Assembly (NCBI GenBank): GCA_037074765.1
Contig: JBAMDO010000079.1
Span: 1 to 64,000, forward strand
Direction of reading: 5' to 3'
Length of the DNA stretch: 64,000 bases
From: Mansonella perstans
Lineage: Eukaryota; Nematoda; Chromadorea; Rhabditida; Onchocercidae
Below, piece after piece: positions 1 to 12,500 of the stretch (the stretch's first letter is position 1; the number at the start of each line of letters is the position of its first letter). The translations under genes and the position numbers were made by a program. The notes beneath the pieces were generated by a model. That model was not told the DNA's origin, made no database searches, and worked only from the letters and a program-made list of their open reading frames with translations.

Positions 1-785
1 AACTTACAGTGTAGAAGCCTGCATTTAATAATGAATCTTTTCCATTTGGATTATTTAGTTTATTGCTTCAGGAAAGGTACATTGGCAATATTGCGTAATT
101 GTGATTACAATAAAAAAACAAATGTTGTTGTTATCAAAGTAAGTAATAATACATTTGATATTATTATGATTATTAAAGATACATTTAAGCTTGTTATTAA
201 AAAATATTCAGTGTATGACAATAACAACAAAAAATGGTAATTTTATAGTTATGATTATCGATTGATTTCAGGATTAACACTTTAAAGGTATCGCTGAAAT
301 TTGGTTTATGTTTTATTTATTTCATACCACGATGACACAATTGAAATTTATTAATATAACTAGTGAAAGCAATTATTTTATTATTAAAAAAGATTATTAG
401 AAATGAGTAATGAACGGAAAAACTCCATTATTGTGGTCATATTTGTTAATGAGTTATTTTGAGATCAGGATTGTTAATGAGTTTTTTGGAATAAGGAAAT
501 TGGATATCTTGAATTGATTATAACAGTGATGCTTTGATTCCTATGAATACTAATTCAGATTTTTCATCGGTTCTTTCTGCATGACAATAGATCAGCCTAA
601 AAAAATACTTGAAAATTTAGTCAGTTTTGCTATCAATATAGTAAATGTTTTCTGATGATGTAATTATTTAGTAAAATTTGATAATAATAGTGTAATAACA
701 ATAGCTGCATAAACCTTATCGTCTTAAAATTGGTAGAGGAAGTTTAAATTTGATTTATTGGAAAATTCATTAAATAATCTTTCAG
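1..785. other. AT-rich stretch with no recognised gene
   Basis: No convincing exon was found in this stretch. A 69-codon open frame at 31-240 (+) has the composition of random AT-rich DNA and no splice or start context. The region may be the intron upstream of the candidate terminal exon at 786-836. Confidence 0.5.
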
Positions 786-836
786 AGAAGACGAAAACCG
801 GAAGTACCAACAACAACAGCAGGAATGCGTGTGTGA
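786..836 (+). CDS. Candidate orphan terminal exon (basic/Thr-rich tail)
   Basis: A good 3' splice site (AATAATCTTTCAG) is followed by 16 codons in phase 0 and a TGA: RRRKPEVPTTTAGMRV. The run is far less AT-rich than its surroundings and reads like the cytoplasmic C-terminus of a larger protein. No upstream partner exon was identified in the window, so the rest of the gene would lie before position 1. It is short enough to be chance. Product unknown. Confidence 0.3.
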   Translation, partial: RRRKPEVPTTTAGMRV

Positions 837-1585
837 TTGGAAAATTTTTAAAAGTTTTGTAATTGATATTTATGGAAATAGTTTAATTTCTAAACAAAAA
901 TAGTGTGAAAAATGTTTTGTTTTTGTTATCCTCTGCCACAAATTTAATTTCCCTCATAATTTATTACATATTTAATAAATTGTATAAAAAAAAAACACGC
1001 TTACTTTGTTGCATTTTTTCAACAAAAACATTGTTAGAAAGTGCTACATATATTGCACATTACAACTTATATGTTTGCTCCCGATAATTCCATATATGCA
1101 CATTTCAAAATTTCACCTGTTTTTTGCAATTCTATGATTACTTAAAAGATGCTGATAGGTTACGGCTAACAGACATGGGTCAAGCTGAGCTTTGGTTAGG
1201 CGTCTTCCCCAGACTTTTTTCCCTTTGTATTAAGCAATACCACCTTGAATGAGGCTGTTTGGTAATACACGATTTTGCTAAACAAGACTTCAGTCAATCT
1301 CGAATAATCAGGCCTAAGCCTCTTACGCAGAGTTGGGTCTACTTGTTTTCAGCGCACTTCATTCTTTATTGTCCTGTTGTTTCATTCTCGTTCGTCATTA
1401 GGTTTTACAAGTGGAGTGAATCCTTCGAGAAAGCGCAGTGGATATTTGTGTGATTTATGGTGTGAAACTCTCGGAAATTTTCTCCTTTCTTTTAAATGAC
1501 AAAAGTAATTAGTTTAATCGTAATGAAAGCTGAAACACGGGAAACTTTTTTAATACAATTTTCCTTGACAAATTTTTGATGCTAT
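837..1585. other. Gap containing a GC-richer island at about 1150-1450
   Basis: Most of this gap is AT-rich and featureless. Between about 1150 and 1450 the base composition is clearly more balanced than in the flanks. A 64-codon open frame (1259-1453, +) covers part of it but matches nothing recognised. The island could be a decayed element, a non-coding RNA or an unrecognised exon; nothing in it looks like a tRNA. Confidence 0.4.
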
Positions 1586-1722
1586 TCAATTAAGCAATTC
1601 TGTGAGAGTTCTGATTGCTAAACCAATATTATAGCTAAAATATGAATAAATTTGTCCCAAAGCCACAAATGGAATGATAAGAGGCGTAAGGCCTGCTACC
1701 AATTGCACCAACTTGAACCAAC
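1586..1722 (-). CDS. Candidate terminal exon of a minus-strand membrane protein
   Basis: On the minus strand, a 3' splice site (TATAAAATAG) is followed by an open frame, entered in phase 1, that ends in TGA. It encodes about 45 residues with a hydrophobic stretch (LVQLVAGLTPLIIPFVALG) that looks like a transmembrane segment, then a short polar tail ending RTLTELLN. The frame stays open upstream to 1855, so the exon could start earlier. It may belong with the exon at 3839-4015, but the phases do not join directly and a middle exon would be needed. The family is not recognised. Confidence 0.35.
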
Positions 1723-1859
1723 CTATTTTATAAACGAAGACAAATTTGAAACCGTTATTTGTTGTTAAAAAAATATTTTTTCCTTTGTTTCCAATCGAAT
1801 AAAATCCACCAATTTTGAAGTAATAGCTGTTACGACATGGTGCTTTTAATGTCATAACT

Positions 1860-3838
1860 TTTTTTATTTAGGTTCACATAAACTGCATGGACATAATAAA
1901 TTTTTTTCAATCATTCAATTAATTTTTTTTAGCATGGCTGGAGAATTGTTGACATGTTTTCAAAAATAATGGAAAAGTAAAAACAAAAGTGAAAATGAGT
2001 TAAACAAAGAAAATTATATATTGATACTTATTATAAAGGTGTGGCGAAGCCTTATTGTTGATCCATTGAATTTGACACTAAAAAATCCATCCGATAATTT
2101 TACATTCATCCAAATTTGACATGAAACTTTTTTATTTAACACCAAAAAGTCTTTCAAGATGAAAATCAAAAGAAAAAGTAAAAAATTGATAGTACGACCA
2201 AAGAAAAAAGATGAGTTTCAGAATGAAGCATTGCTGGAAGAAAGCAAAAAAACGAATTTTTCTTCAGTAAAGTAAAAATATCTAACAAAGATAATCGTTA
2301 AAATACCTAATATGTTTTTCCTTCTACTTATCTAACATGTTTTTCCTTCCAATCACTTGAATTTATCATTATATTTGATATTTTTATGCCATATAATTTC
2401 TCGCTCTTTTACTTTTCCTCTCAATTCTATAATGATGATGTGAAAAGAGAGGGAGAGAAGAAATAGCAGAGATTAAAAGTAAAAAAGTAGAAATGATAAA
2501 AGATAGATAAGTGATTGATTGTGATTGCAATTCTGATTAATCATTTAATGGATTGTTCATTTCACAGTATTGAATTCATGTTTTTTTTTTGCTTTTTCAT
2601 TTTATGCAAATTTAGATTGCAATTACATAAAATATTGTTTGTCTTCCTGATTTATTTATTTGTTTTTTGTTTTAATTGTTAGTTTCTTGAAAAGTAACTT
2701 TTATTTAACTTCATGACAGATATGCAATGTTATAAAGTTAGCAGCTGATTCAAGACGGAATCATTTTCATTATTTTTCATTAATAAATAATATGCTAAAA
2801 TTAATCTAAAAAATCCATTTTAATCATTTAATCGCAACATTTACCATAGTTTTTGTTAAATAAGTAGATGGATAGTTTAACTAGCTGAAATTAATGAAAA
2901 TTTTGCTTCAGTGCTGATTATAAGGACAGCTGTAAGATGTTTTATTATAGTTGAATTGAAATTAAATTGGAAAAAAACTCGAGAAACAAATTAAAAAATA
3001 ATGGAAGGAAATTGAAGCAAAGAAAAAGACGAAAATTCAACAGTTTCGTTCTTATTTAAATATGCTATTTTTTCTCATTGCTATTGTTAATTCAACGATA
3101 TTTAAATTACAATAATACAAATAAAATAAAACAAATGTTATTAAAATAGAAATAGGAAGTTAAAAAGTGTTATTAAAATAAATACTAATTAAGGATAGTT
3201 CGCTGCTTATTTCACTTTTTCAAAATTTAATTCTTTCACCATCAATTTATCCTATCCGAATAGTAATCCAACAACTAATAATGCATTTCTGATTAGCGAT
3301 TCGTTCACTGTTTTTGTTTTTTGATATTTCGGTTCTTCGCCTCTTTTTTCTTTATCAAGTGACCCAATTTAATGAATGGTAATTTGGTAGCATGTTATTT
3401 AATTCTAATTTTTCTTCAATTTTTAGTAATATTAATAATTTATTAACCATGTTTACTCATCATTTTTAAAAATTTCTTTTCTTTTCCTCTAAATTACTAT
3501 TCGTGAAATCACTGTCTGACTGATTCATATGTAAATTTTCTTTTGCAATCTTACAACTTTTATCATTTTTAAGAAGAGAATGAAGAAAGTACACATTTGG
3601 GCATTTCACGTTTCTGTTGTTGCAAAACTGAAGTTGTCGTAAAAAATGCTTCTTTAGTTACAAAGAGGAAAATTTTGATAACACCACGTATTCTTTAAAT
3701 TGTTACGAATTGGACTTAAATGTACAGCTAATTGCAGCTTTTTTATTACAACTCAGGTATCATTTATACTAGATCATTCTGTGACATTTTATCATATCTC
3801 ATAGAAATAATCGTAGCACAATATGATTTGGTTTATAC
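1860..3838. other. Gap, probable intron; one weak exon-like run
   Basis: The sequence is mostly AT-rich without coding signal. The minus strand of about 3257-3350 reads a basic stretch followed by VNESLIRNALLVVGLLFG and a stop, which resembles a C-terminal membrane anchor. It lacks a good 3' splice site and could not be joined to its neighbours, so it is recorded here and not called as an exon. Confidence 0.3.
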
Positions 3839-4015
3839 CAAACATTCTGCAGTACAATTATTTCGGTTTTCCAACAGAAGTTGCTTTGTATATCGCCAGA
3901 CACAAATATCATCTTCTGCCATTTTTGCAAGCGATTGCTTAAGCTTGAGAAATTTGTCGCATCGTGCCACATTGAAATTTGTCATATTTACATCATTTTG
4001 AAAGCAATATTGGAA
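3839..4015 (-). CDS. Candidate internal exon, Cys-containing, minus strand
   Basis: This 177-base exon is bounded on the minus strand by a good 3' splice site (TAAAATTTTAG) and a GTATAA donor. It is open for exactly 59 codons in phase 0, entering with FQYCFQNDVN and leaving with NNCTAECL. Five cysteines and ordinary coding composition argue against chance. A possible upstream exon lies near 4470-4560 (reading KPYNSRQIIQ) and a possible membrane-spanning terminal exon at 1586-1722, but a full model could not be closed. Product unknown. Confidence 0.45.
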
Positions 4016-6486
4016 CTAAAATTTTACACTTTAAAGATGCAAAATTTTATTAGCTAAATACTTAGTCGTATAGTGAAATAAAATTTGATTCAATGGAACT
4101 ATTGGTGAAATCTATAACAGTCATTTTGATGAATTAAAATATTGACAGATTGCAACGGATGATACTAAATGTTTATAGAACAAATTTAAAGCGTAATATT
4201 ACATACTGCAAAATTTAAATGATTGCTTAAATTCAGAAAATTATAGAGTGTCACGATGAGGAAGAAAGAAAAACTTAGTTTAGTATTCTTTTCGAATCTT
4301 TTTCACGTTAACAACTTTTTTTGAATTCATCAAGTTTGGAATAAAAAAAAAAAAAATGAAAACAGATTAAACTTTTAGTTTAATTTTTTTTTTCGAAAGT
4401 TTATGTTATATTCAGGCCATCTTTTATGTTAATATTTAATTCAGCTTTAATTTGACTTAACTTCTGACTACAGTTTTGCTCAGTCCTAATCCAGATCTTT
4501 TCATTTTTCACTTGAATAATTTGCCTACTGTTATACGGTTTATGAAATAAATGGAACAGACTTCCTTTTAGCTAGTTGCAGGACGGGTATATTTTGTATC
4601 CTTCTTTAAAGGTCTGTTGTCTTTGCCTTCCGGAAGGAATCCTCCGCACCTTTCTTCCAGTCCTTCGCCTCTCATTAACCTCTTGCCTCCATTGCTCCGT
4701 TCCTTCCCGTTGCCCAGCTTGATCTTAATGGATTGTATCGATGAAGAGCCTGCTAAATATGTTGCAATTGATAGATTGGATGAACGGATATCTTCCACAT
4801 GATCAAATTCACACATTCATACTTATTCTTTTTCTTAATTTTTTTGTTATTGCTTCAGCCTCATTCACTTGTGCCATTGTTTATCTCCTTCATTATTTTT
4901 ACATCATCTACTTCTGTGATTTTTCATTTGACATTTATTGTCTTTGTCATCATTTCTTTGGATCATATTGAAATTAATTTCAAAAATCAATTCTTTTCTT
5001 TCAATTTTTTTTTTTTTTTTTGTTACTATTATTATTGTTAACGTTGCTGTTGTTTATTATTGCTACAATTTCCTTCAAAAATAATGATTACAGGTACGTG
5101 TGATGTGACCAATGTGAAAATTATTTCCATCTTTTTCATTTTAGCTTTTTGATTGAATTGTTTTTTCGTCTGAATATGATTCATAAACTTTTGTTATTTC
5201 AATTACCACAAATAGTTTAATGATTCATTTCAGCAATATTAAATGTTTCTTCTAATGCATTAATAAACGAAAATTGCTGAGAAAAGATTACATTTCATAT
5301 TAATGTTTCAAATTAATTCCAATAATTTTTATTTGCTTATTTGTTTGCTTTCTTACTTACTTTTCTTTGCATTTAGTGTTTCATATTGGTTTTCTTATGA
5401 AAGTAAAAGCAAAAATGTTGCGATGATTTATACGACGACAAAATAAGCCATATAAATATAAAAGTTGTAATATATTTGTAATACGAATAGATCATAATAG
5501 CTTATCGTCACAATCACTATTCATTTGATATTATAAAGCAATGATTATTGATGAAATCATTACTGATTTGCTGCTGATAAGGAATATGAACGAGAGAGAA
5601 GGGAGAGGGTGAGAAGAGCAAAAGATTACAAGAGGAGAACTTTTTTTCTATTTCTCTTAGCAATTCAATAAACTGATCCCGATTTTAGCAGTTTAAAACT
5701 TATACTTCATATGGAACATCATTTTTTTTGCGTTTTTTCCCTTCGTCATATTATCTGATATTGCTGTTTCTATTTTTTATTCCTTAAACAGCTTTTGATA
5801 AGAAATAAAAAATTAGCCTATGGCCAAATCTAATCTATTGGCGGACAAAGATAACAACTAAATAAAATTATCCGACATTTTGTTCAGTGGCTGAACAATG
5901 TCGAATTAACGGAACGCAACGAGTGGCAATTTATAATACTATCAGAAACGGAACAAGTGGTGATTTATAATACTATCTTGATAGTTATATACTTTTCTTC
6001 TGTTTTACTGCACTCTCACTTTTCTTTTTTCCATAATTTTTAGTTTTTTCATTCTTCATTTATTTATTTCCAGAAAATATTTCAACCAGCCGTTAAGCTT
6101 ACTTCTAAAGCTTAAAGGCTTAATTTTTTTCTTTAAATCTTTCAAGCTTTCATATTTCAAGTCGCTGAATTTTTTTTTTTCGTTAGTAGCGATGCTAAAT
6201 TTACATCATCGATTGATCCAAGCTATTCTTTGCAGTCTTTCTCTTTTTAATTTTACAAATAATTCTTTTATTTTCATATTTATCTCATTTAATTACAGAA
6301 AAGGAAACAAAATTCTTGTATGCAAAGACTTAGTATATTTGGACTTTTTAAAATGTTTGAAAATATTTTCAGTGTCGAACTGTAATTTTAATGTTAAATT
6401 GAAATTTCGGCTTTGAATTTCGCTTAGTTTCATTTATTCAATTTGCTGATGCCATTTAATTACAGAATCAAGTCTTTGCTTCTTCA
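4016..6486. other. Gap upstream of the lectin-like gene
   Basis: About 4570-4805 is GC-richer than the rest and open on both strands, so coding direction cannot be decided. On the plus strand a CCCGTTGCCCAG splice site at about 4713 leads into DEEPAKYVAIDRLDERISST and a stop. An imperfect direct duplication (ACGGAACRA...GTGG...ATTTATAATACTATC) lies at about 5915-5985. The remainder is AT-rich and presumably includes the promoter of the 6501 gene; no specific element was recognised. Confidence 0.4.
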
Positions 6487-6498
6487 TCAATTTTACAG
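6487..6498 (+). promoter_or_regulatory. Probable spliced-leader trans-splice acceptor
   Basis: ATCAATTTTACAG lies two bases before the ATG at 6501, with no exon or donor upstream that fits it. In nematodes this is the usual sign of a trans-spliced mRNA. It supports the chosen start. Confidence 0.55.
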
Positions 6499-6500
6499 TT

Positions 6501-9500
6501 ATGTATACATTATTCTTGCTTTTCCTATCAGCATTTGATGTAACTGGCGCTGCGACTGATGAGATGCAAAACATTGAAAATACTCTAGAAAGTTAATAAT
6601 TAATTTTTTTTGCTTCTTTCGTCTTTTTTTTGATGTATAAAAATTAAATTGATAGATGTACGCAGAAGAAAAAAATTATTGAAAAAATGGGTATGAGAAA
6701 AAATAAGTATGAATAGACTGATGATCCATTGTAAAACAATATAACTAATCATTAATTAGTAATGATTATTCTTAGCAAAATTATCGGATTTGAGTCAACA
6801 ATAACAATCATTAATTTACACTTCCAATTTTAAAGTAACGACTATCGTTTTTCTCTCTTGTTAGTATAAAACTGTATTGTAGATAATAAAGTATCGTGTC
6901 AGAATGGTTGGGTTCCGTATGCATCAGCTGGGTCACTCAATTACACTTATTGCTTGAAGATCTTAGTCATATTCCGAATGACATGGCAACAAGCTGAGGA
7001 AAGTTGTCGGCAGGGTGGAAAAGATGCTCATCTAATTTCGATACAAACAATAGAACAACTTGGCTGGCTTAATGAAGCCGTTTAGTTTTTGAATAATTAA
7101 CCTACTTCGTGTTAACATAATAATTAAGACTGATAATAATATTTTGAAAATTTTAATTATGTCATGAAATTTTGAATTCTTCCGAAGAAAAAAAAGAAAA
7201 AACTCAAAATGGTACGATTGGTAAATTCCGTTATTTTTTATTAATTTATTATCAATTAATTGATTTAGTTTTGTTCCATTTCTAATTGAAATAGTTAACT
7301 AATCACTATCAATAACTTTATTTGAAGATTGATAAAGAAATGCAAATGAAAGGGAAATCATCACATACGTTGTTTCCAAAAAATTCGCCTTGGTTTGATT
7401 CTGGCTGGTGGATTGGTCTTGGTCAATTATGTCCTAAAAATAAAACGAGACGAATTCCTTTCCTCAGGTTTAATTTTTTAAAACACTTCAAATATATTTT
7501 CCATTCATGCTATTATCTTTTACTTTTTATTGATTGTGGTCACCAAAATTGCCAAAAATAAAATCCCAATTTGCTAGTAATTAGTGCTTTCATTTTTCCT
7601 TCTAGATTTATTTAAAACAAACTCTGTTGTATCACTGAAACGCAAATATTGTGCGCGTTATCTTACAAATAATTCACGTCTCTTTCTGTGATATGCGTGC
7701 ATGTCATATCATAATAACAGCTGATAGTCAAATTATTTCCTCACAGAATTGATTTACTTTGTTAGGTGTTTGCTGATAATAATACATTTCCTGTCACAGA
7801 TGGAATTTTTCCCAAATCATTTGATTATTCTCAAATTTTTTAAATAAAAAAAATTTTTAAATTTATTGCACAATAAATGTTTGTTGATTATAGATGGACT
7901 GACGGAAATTCATTTGATAACGAGAATTTGACAATCGGTGATTTAAAGTTAAGCGAACCAAAATCAAACAAATCAATTGATCATTATTGCGTTTTTTATG
8001 ATTGTATGTTTTCCGAAAATTGAAAATTTAATTCATTCATTTACCGGCATTATTAATTTACTTTATAAAAGTTTTTCCTCTTTTCAATATTCCTAAACTA
8101 AACAATAGATAACTTTAATTAATTAAGACCTAAAATAACTTATATGATTCGGAAGCATGCAAATTCCGTCTCAATAATATTATAGATGGAAAATCTAGTA
8201 ACACAGTGCATCAGACGTTTAACCTAACAATGTGTTCGGATCGTCGTAGATTTATCTGTCAAATGCCTGCATTTTCACAGGTAATTTAAGACGAAAAATT
8301 TGTTAGATATAACAGCAGCAATATACTTTTATTGAATAAAATCTTATTCATATTTTAGGTTGTTTCCAAAAATGGTGCTATAATGATGGAAGAAGAAGTA
8401 AATGTTATGGAAAGCGAAAATGATGAACCTACCAAAGATTGTTAGCATTTTTTTGTTTTGTTTCCTACTTAATTAACAAATTTTCCAATTTATCATCGAA
8501 TTTTCCATTTAATTAACATTTCACCCTATGAAATTTGATTTTACTTTTATCATTTCTAATATCTGACAACTGAAAACAACATCTGCCAACAACTAAAAAA
8601 AGAGAAAAAAGGAGACATAAACATAAGATAAAAAATTAGCGATCAGTTTTTTCTTTTCTTTTTATTAGCTTTAAGAAATCATCATGTTAGTATTTATGAA
8701 GTGAACTGGATTACAGTGCCGTGTGGTAAGGATCCGTTATTTTGTCCACTGGACACTAGGCAAGGTACCATATGCTATCGTTTACAAACCGAACTATTTT
8801 ACTGGGAACAAGCGGTTAATGAATGTGATGCAAAATATCAATCTGACCTTACTTCAATACATTCAAAAGAAGAGGCAAATTTCATTTATGAAATGGTAAT
8901 ATTTTACTTTTCAAATTTTCAAAAATTTTTTGCAAATAATATTTTATACATTATTGAAAGAAAATGATTTGTTTAAAGTGATTGAAAGCGTAAAGACAAA
9001 GTTTACAGTGATTCAGCATTAAGATGAATGAATTAGATACTATGATTTGCTTTTGATAAAGCATTTATTTCAGGAAATTTAAAAGATAATTAACTTTCTA
9101 AGGGATGAATTCTTTACTGCTTGGTATTATTCAATTATACCTAAAATAATTAATTTGATAGTTTGATAGAGAGTTAAGTAACACCTGGATATTATTCTTA
9201 GTTGCATAGATCCCAGTGAATCCTATATAGATTTTGTCAAAATAAACCCGACATATCTGCTAATGCAATAAGTTTTAAACAAGTTATTTTTAATATGTTT
9301 AATTATAAATTCACTTCAATGATTTGTCATTCAAGAAAAGTTAAAAAAATGAAACTTTTTAGGTAAAAATACAACCGTTTATAAATGGCGAAACAAAATA
9401 TTGGATTGGATTGCATCAAAGAAATGCACAAAGGTATGCTTTTTTCTCCTTCTCTCTCCCTTTTATTTTCTTTCTTTCTTTCTGCTTCCAGTAATCCGAA

Positions 9501-12500
9501 AGCTGAAATTCCGGAAATTATCACCGAACGGAAATAGACCAATCGTCAAGTTGCATTTTTCTCCTTTGCTTCTTTGCTTTTTTAATTTTGCTTATCGAAA
9601 CAATACACTTTTTTTTTCAATATTTTCTACTTTATAATATTTGATTATTCAGAATTTTTGCAAAATGGAAAATTTGAATTTCAATTAAACAGATAATTTA
9701 CAAAAAATGAAAAAATATAAATTTGCAGTCAATATGAATGGTTCGATGGTTCATCGCTCGATTATTTAATGGAACGAATAGCAAGTGAGGATCCGGAAGA
9801 GGAAAAGGGTGCATGTATTGCAATACAATTCAACATTAGGTTAGTTTGCCGGAAAAAAAAAAAAAAAAAAAAAAACGAAATATATCTGTTAACTGCTTGA
9901 AAGTAAGAAAAAAATCACTCATTTTTTTAATAATTTTAATTTTGAAAAAAAATTATAGTTTCAATAAACTTAAAAAATTCTATGATTGTTGTATTTTAGT
10001 AGCAGATTATTCCAAAAACAACCATTATATAATCTTTTTGGTATTCCATTTCCAGCGACGAAAAACGGCCCAGGTATTTCATTTTCAACAATGTTAAAAT
10101 TGTTTTTTTTCTTTTTTTCAAATCTGATTTATTTTCAAAGTTCAATTTGAAATTTGAAATTTTTTAAAGAATAATAATTATCAGATTATTTGTAGCATTT
10201 TTTTGGACTCATCAACGTTGTGACAATCGCCACTTTGCAATTTGTCGTAAACCAGGATATAATTATCAACACAATCCTTTTCAATCATCAGAGAAGCAAA
10301 GGAATCGACTGGTGAAACCAGACAATTTAAAATGTTCAAAAGGATATACACTATTTCGTTCGTTTTTTTTCTCTCTATCCTTATCCAACTTTCTCCCTCT
10401 TTCAGTGTTTGAAGTAAGATTTTTATTTTGGATGATTTGAATTTCATTTTGACAAGGTTTTATCTTTTCTTTATCAATATATTATGCAGTTTTTTTGGAT
10501 TGAACATTTCATTTAAAAGTAAAGCAATTTAAAGAAATTAAATTTCACTGGAGTGAAAGTATTAACTTCAAAATGGGTGTTAATTTTCAAAACAAGTAAG
10601 AAAAACCCACTATATTCCGATCTTTTTTATCACCTTGGCAATAAATAAACTCTTTAAATTTTTGTAAATATTTTTGTTTTTCTTATTTTGTTTGATACTT
10701 TTTGACATAAAAATTAATAAAAATAAATGCTTAAATACTGGAATACTGAAATGGTGAAAAAAACGATCGAAATGTATATTAATATAAAAAAAATTGCAAA
10801 TTAATAGCACTTAAGATAATTGATAACATCTAATATCAGAATTAAAATTTAATAAAAATAATTGTTGTTTGCAAAAATTTCAAAATAATAGCACAATTAA
10901 TCAATAACAATTAATAATTAAAATAGATTCCAATGAAAATAATTTAAAAAGTTTCAAAAAAAAAAGACTGCGAAGAATATTCTCAAAAAAAAAAACTCTG
11001 CAATAAATCAAACAATTAGTGAGATGCATATTGGAATTATTATCAGTTAAGTTACATTGAAAATTGCAAAGGATTGAAAAAGAAATTGAAATGAAATATA
11101 ATTTTAGAAATACCAGTTTTTTTTTTTTGTTAATTATAGGAAAAATGTGTTATAAGTTATATGGAACAAATAAGGATGCTGCAACATTCAGTGAAGCTAT
11201 TCAAAATTGCAAAAATGATAGAGCTAATTTAGTTAGCTTAACTGATTCCTACGAAAACGGTAATATTTTTTTTTAATTTTATTATTTTGAAAAAAAATTT
11301 TTGATTTAATGCTTAAACAATCTTATTACTTCCTGGAAAAAAAAACAATTACAAAAGATTATTTGTTCCATCATTTTAACCTTTACATCAGACATAATGA
11401 TTTAATTTAATTGATGCATTAATGCTACGTTAATTAATATGCCAACTTTACGAATATAGTAGAATTAATTGCATGATATATTAATTAACGTAGTAGCTAA
11501 TTCATAGTCAGTTAGCAGTCATCATGAAATAATATAGTAAATCAAATTAATTATTTCTTTGAAATCTTCATTTATTTCACCTTTATAATCATTGTATTTT
11601 GATTGACTTTTTTCATTACAACATTTTTTTTCTGGTTTTTTTTCAACAGCTTTTTGCGAATAATTTTTTTAGTAAAATTCCGCACATTTTTTAGTTTCTG
11701 TTTCCTAATTTACTTACATAGACCCTCCTCTTTTTTAATTAAAATTAAGGCTTTCACTTGCAATACACTTATAAATTTGAAACATTTGACGAATTAAATT
11801 GCTTTCCTCTTTTATATTTCAAAGAAGCGAATGAACTAATGATTTAATTTTCACTAAATGTTTGGCATAAATTTCAAGAGAGTTTATTTGATAGGATTTG
11901 TTACATCAATGTTGCAAAATTTGGATAGTAATGCATGGATTGGTATGGATATGAGTGATGGACGAGTACGATGGTTAGATGGTGAACCGTTGAAATTGAT
12001 CCGTTTCGGTCCAGATAACAGGGTAATCAAGATTGGTGGTGATCGGCATATTTTTCAAAATGTTGGTCAAACTGGATTTTCCAACGAGGTCATTTGTAAA
12101 AGTTTGCTTCTTATACTTTTATATTATATTTTTTTACTATATTTAATCAATCCATTATGTAATTTATTTTTATGCTTATTCATTCTCATTACCAGTAAGT
12201 CCTAAAATTATTGCTACATTTAAATTTTAGAAGCTTAAATTACACATCGGCAAATAATTATTTTAATTTCGAAATTTGTTTCAAAAATTTAAATTATATT
12301 TCATTTAATTAATGATATTCACAGGCTTGTGTTTCATTGGATGCTACTGACATGATCAGCTATTGGGATATTATCTTCAATAAGACCAGTAAGTTTCATT
12401 TCTTTGCAACAATCTAAAATCTAATTTCATTTCAATAATTAATTATCCCTTCATACATGATATACAATAGGATTATAGCTACTTACTTTTTTATTCAGTA

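Noticed and set aside
4568..4816. 82-codon minus-strand frame and 61-codon plus-strand frame over the same DNA
   Set aside because: Both strands are open because the stretch is GC-rich; neither frame has enough context to call a gene, so it is only noted as an island.
10358..10411. Read-through of exon 11 of the lectin-like gene into a Phe/Ser/Leu-rich run
   Set aside because: The frame stays open here, but using the GTTCGT donor at 10358 joins exon 12 in phase and gives a normal lectin-like start (GYTLF|RKMCYKL).
11858..11894. In-frame ATG upstream of exon 13
   Set aside because: It lies before the 3' splice site at 11891-11894; exon 13 joins exon 12 in phase and the ATG is intronic.
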